Shown here: positions 61,490 through 64,000 of the stretch, piece by piece
Layout: every line of letters begins with the position of its first letter
Numbering within the stretch: the first letter of the stretch is position 1
Assembly (NCBI RefSeq): GCF_019668485.1
Contig: NZ_AP024619.1
Location: 1,859,001 to 1,923,000, forward strand
DNA: 64,000 nucleotides
Direction of reading: 5' to 3'
Source of the DNA: Gelria sp. Kuro-4
GTDB taxonomy: Bacteria; Bacillota; DTU030; DUMP01
Position numbers and translations under genes: made by a program
The notes under the pieces: model-generated
Database searches by the model: none
What the model was told of the DNA's origin: nothing
The model's input: only the letters and a program-made list of their open reading frames with translations

Positions 61490-61904
61490 AAGAATCTCCC
61501 CTTTTATAATCTCTAAACTTTAGCTTATCCTTATCACCATACCCCAGCTATTTCCACCGCATATTTATTTCTTAAATGCTATCTTACCGCTTACAATTAC
61601 ATATTCTCCACGCATCCCTTACCAAGTTTTCATCTTTTCAGTTCTTCCAAAGTAACTCAATAACTGCTGAAGACCCTTTCCATCAATTATTGTTGAAACC
61701 CTGCCCCCCATGTTTCCTTTTACCTTTCAGTATGTCCATATCTGATCCGTATCTAAGAAAAGCATTATAGATGATATTTAACCCAATGTCAATATGACGC
61801 AATTACTCAGCTAAAATCTAACCGACGGGGTATTGGCTCACTCACGACGAAATATAACCGAGGGATGGAGAACTTTGTCTTACTCCTTTGGCACGGCAGT
61901 AACT
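61490..61904. other. Intergenic region with a possible amidohydrolase tail
   Basis: About 415 bases of low-GC DNA between copy 1 of the deacylase and a transposase remnant. On the minus strand 61615-61565 reads EYVIVSGKIAFKK and stop, the form of an amidohydrolase C-terminus, which may be the stub of a third, deleted gene. The rest shows no frame or structure I can support. Confidence 0.35.
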
Positions 61905-62170
61905 AGCGCAGATTAGCCGCGCCACTTTGGCCATGCGACTGGCCAAGTGGCGCTTCCTTAAGCCCAAATGCACCTTACCACGCAAGAAAACAGGTGCTAC
62001 GCTTCAGTCTGACGTGCCTATTGACCGCTATGCCTGGGATGAAAGCTGCCCAAGGGCTCTCAAAGTCGACCCCGTTGAACAGAGCGGGGGTTCTTCCCTC
62101 GGCCACTTTGCGTACACGCTTACCGTAGTCGACGTGGTAAGTGGGTACAGCCGCCGGCGAGCTATCCTCG
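61905..62170 (+). pseudogene. Remnant of an rve-domain (integrase catalytic) transposase
   Basis: The plus strand reads AQISRATLAMRLAKWR ... GATLQSDVPIDRYAWDESCPRALKVDPVEQSGGSSLGHFAYTLTVVDVVSGYSRR in pattern. It resembles transposases with PGTLLK..IPIRTFADWDE..PGFVEVDLVAHCGGS..GEF..TLTVTDV. The catalytic Asp (EVDLV) has become KVDPV and the rest of the protein is missing. The fragment abuts the 3' end of deacylase copy 2. No ends could be defined. Confidence 0.65.
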
Positions 62171-62193
62171 GGGACTTCATACGGACAAAGCAA

Positions 62194-63783
62194 TCACCTG
62201 CGTAAAAGCACCTTTCCGGCCTTAGTGCCGGTAAGCTTACCTTGGGATACAGCTACGGTCCCACCTACAATCACGTATTCTATGCCTTTAACGCCTGTTC
62301 GCGGGTTTTGGTATGTTGCATCAGCGGCAACCGTTACGGGGTTGAAGATAGTAATGTCAGCATCAAAACCCTCGCGCAGCAAACCCTTGGAGCTAAACCC
62401 GCATCTTTGGGCCGGCAGAGAGGTCATCTTCCGGACTGCTTCTTCTACGGTCATCAGTCGTCTTTCCCTGACGTATGTTCCGAGCACCCGGGGAAAAGTA
62501 GCATATTCACGAGGATGGGGTAGGCCGGCCCCCGTATCGCTGGTTCCGTCGGTCCCAATGCAAACATAGGGGTGGCTGATGATTCTTTCCACATCCTGCT
62601 CATCCATCATGAAGATGACCATGAAGGCTTGATAGCCTTCTTCTGCCACGATATCGAAGAGAGTCTCAAATGGGTCTTTGCCTAATTCTTCTGCTACCTC
62701 AAGTAGGGTTTTCCCCTCAAGCTCTTTGTTCTTAGCAGTGTGGGTTATGAGGACGCTATCCCATCCCTTCACCTGCTTCATGAAGTTTTGCCAGTCGGTC
62801 CTCTCTTCAATGAATTGCCTGATCTCTACGCGTTGTTCTTTGCTCTTCAGCCTTTCAATAAGCTTCTCTTCGCCGCCATCATGAACCCAAGGCGGAAGTA
62901 AGGCGGCCAAGAACGAGCTTCCAGCAGTGTACGGGTAAGCATCAGCGGTTACATCGAGCCCGTCTTCCCGAGCCTGTTCGATTTTTCTCAGGGTTTCCGC
63001 CGACCTACCCCAATTCCTTATCCCTGCCACTTTGTGGTGGGAGATGTGGACAGGAATGCCCGCTTCTTTACCCACACGAAATGCTTCGTCCATGGCCTCG
63101 AGGATTCTATCGCCCTCATCCCGCATATGGGTTACATAGATTCCACTGTATTCCGCCACGACCTTGCCTAACTCGATGATTTCTCGTGTGGTGGCGAAAA
63201 CACCTGGGGGATAAATCAGACCTGTTGAGAACCCGTAGGCACCTTCGGCCAAGCATTGAGCCAGCAGGTCTTTCATTTTTTCTAATTCAGCTGGCGCCGG
63301 CTCCCTATTCTCCATACCCATTACGGCAATTCTGATGCTACCGTGTCCCACCAAATAGGCGAAATTGATTCCCAACGCAATTGAAGAAAGCCTTTGTATA
63401 AACTGACCGAATGTGTTCCAGTCGAATTCAACCTTATTAACTAGTGTCGAAAGATATCTTTTCAGTATGTTGGTGGTGGCAAAATTTACCGGAAAGGGAC
63501 TTGTACCGCAATTACCCGAGACCACCGTCGTGACGCCCTGAAGGAGTTTCGGCTTGTTGAATGGATCGTAAAAAGGCACGCAGTCATCATGACCGTGCAT
63601 GTCTATGAAACCCGGAGACACCATTAGTCCTGACGCATCAATGACGTTGGCGGCACAGCCAGCGTCAATGTTTTGGCCCACCTGAACAATCTTACCATCT
63701 GCGATACCTACATCTGCCTCGAACCAAGGGTTTCCAGAACCATCAACGACCTTGCCGTTCTTAATGACTAGGTTCAATGACAC
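62194..63783 (-). CDS. N-acyl-D-amino-acid deacylase, amidohydrolase family (copy 2)
   Basis: A 529-residue D-aminoacylase relative. Metal-site motifs are SPGFIDMHGHDDC, VVSGNCGTSPFP, IYVTHMRDEGDRILEAMDE, GIPVHISHHKV and VCIGTDGTSDTGAG. The C-terminal end is IEYVIVGGTVAVSQGKLTGTKAGKVLLRR in pattern. GTG at 63783 with GGGGAGGA six bases upstream is preferred; the open frame begins six codons earlier. Its base composition is clearly higher in G+C than that of copy 1, so the two probably came in separate events. It is still inside the presumed sigK element. Confidence 0.9.
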   Translation of the reverse strand: MSLNLVIKNGKVVDGSGNPWFEADVGIADGKIVQVGQNIDAGCAANVIDASGLMVSPGFIDMHGHDDCVPFYDPFNKPKLLQGVTTVVSGNCGTSPFPVNFATTNILKRYLSTLVNKVEFDWNTFGQFIQRLSSIALGINFAYLVGHGSIRIAVMGMENREPAPAELEKMKDLLAQCLAEGAYGFSTGLIYPPGVFATTREIIELGKVVAEYSGIYVTHMRDEGDRILEAMDEAFRVGKEAGIPVHISHHKVAGIRNWGRSAETLRKIEQAREDGLDVTADAYPYTAGSSFLAALLPPWVHDGGEEKLIERLKSKEQRVEIRQFIEERTDWQNFMKQVKGWDSVLITHTAKNKELEGKTLLEVAEELGKDPFETLFDIVAEEGYQAFMVIFMMDEQDVERIISHPYVCIGTDGTSDTGAGLPHPREYATFPRVLGTYVRERRLMTVEEAVRKMTSLPAQRCGFSSKGLLREGFDADITIFNPVTVAADATYQNPRTGVKGIEYVIVGGTVAVSQGKLTGTKAGKVLLRR

Positions 63784-63884
63784 ACAAAATCCTCCCCTCA
63801 AATAATAAAGTCAGGCCCCCGGTGAGGATTCCTCGATAACCGTATTCGCTGGCCGGCAGGGAAATCCTGCTGGAGGGCTCAAAC

Positions 63885-64000
63885 ATGTTGGTACTCCTTC
63901 CTATCAAGGACTGGCACGCCCAACGGCCGATCCAACTGTTACCGACGCCATCCTGGATCGTCTCGTTCACAACACCTACAAGACCTTTCTAAAGAGGGAG
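63885..64000 (+). pseudogene. IS21 IstB-like C-terminal fragment
   Basis: The plus strand reads LPIKDWHAQ in one frame and DPTVTDAILDRLVHNTYKTFLKRE in another, joined by a one-base shift near 63940. The pattern (P..WH...DPT.ADAILDRLVHNA) is that of the C-terminus of the IstB ATPase of IS21. No upstream istB or istA is visible. It runs off the right edge, so the state of the rest is unknown. Confidence 0.55.

Noticed and set aside
1-64000. CRISPR arrays, tRNA or rRNA genes, T-box or other common riboswitches
   Set aside because: No regularly spaced direct repeats, no cloverleaf-like segments, and no leaders with recognisable aptamer motifs were seen in the intergenic regions, most of which are shorter than 100 bases.

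Overview
The window reads as chromosomal DNA of an endospore-forming, anaerobic, GC-rich member of the Clostridia in the broad sense (Moorella / Desulfotomaculum / Thermoanaerobacterales-like). The grounds are spoIVA, spoIIIAA-AH, spoIVB, spo0A, a SpoIIP-type protein and pro-sigK, a ferredoxin-dependent 2-oxoacid oxidoreductase, an IspH-S1 fusion, and an OLE RNA with its OapA partner. The genus is inference. From 1 to about 52.4 kb nearly every gene is on the minus strand, with tight ATGA/GTGA overlaps, so the text order is the reverse of transcription.

Layout: 1-3.4 kb, threonine operon (ACT protein, hom, thrC, 5' part of thrB) behind a clear sigma-A promoter. 3.4-4.9 kb, spoIVA. 5-11.6 kb, an operon of DUF1614, SpoIIP-type hydrolase, YIEGIA protein and its capping subunit, two tandem DUF3189 proteins, a PDZ/radical-SAM DUF512 protein and Der. 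11.7-14.9 kb, fni and ispH-rpsA. 15-21.4 kb, a sigma-54 controlled unit: enhancer-binding activator, a strong -24/-12 promoter, butyrate kinase, a P-loop NTPase and a four-subunit 2-oxoacid:ferredoxin oxidoreductase. 21.4-24.9 kb, two envelope glycosyl/phosphoglycosyl transferases with SteB-like and SteA proteins. 25-27.2 kb, spoIVB-spo0A. 27.3-40.6 kb, a long asp23-nusB-xse-ispA-OLE-oapA-dxs-tlyA-nadK-argR-recN run. 40.6-45.7 kb, the spoIIIA operon. 45.7-52.3 kb, a CD1247-type protein, efp, pepP, aroQ, tldE/tldD, aroK and a YqeG-type phosphatase.

At 52457 the strand switches. A plus-strand gene encodes the pro-sequence and first ~116 residues of the mother-cell sigma factor SigK, then breaks off inside the conserved ENDIL segment. 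Directly abutting the break, and convergent with it, is a large serine recombinase gene. This is the structure of a sigK intervening ('skin') element. The right end and the 3' half of sigK are not in the window, so the element, if complete, is longer than 11 kb. Its visible content is a small ORF coupled to the recombinase, a HepT/MntA-type HEPN-nucleotidyltransferase pair, broken HD-domain and ImmA/IrrE genes, an AT-rich block (about 56.6-61.6 kb) with a class-A-beta-lactamase-like serine hydrolase, an OPT-family transporter and an N-acyl-D-amino-acid deacylase, a second deacylase with GC-richer DNA, and three degraded transposon fragments.

The main points are the sigK-interrupting element with its D-aminoacyl-peptide-type cargo, the OLE RNA gene inside the isoprenoid operon, and the sigma-54 promoter in front of butyrate kinase. 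Functional statements rest on motif recognition by eye; no database search was run.
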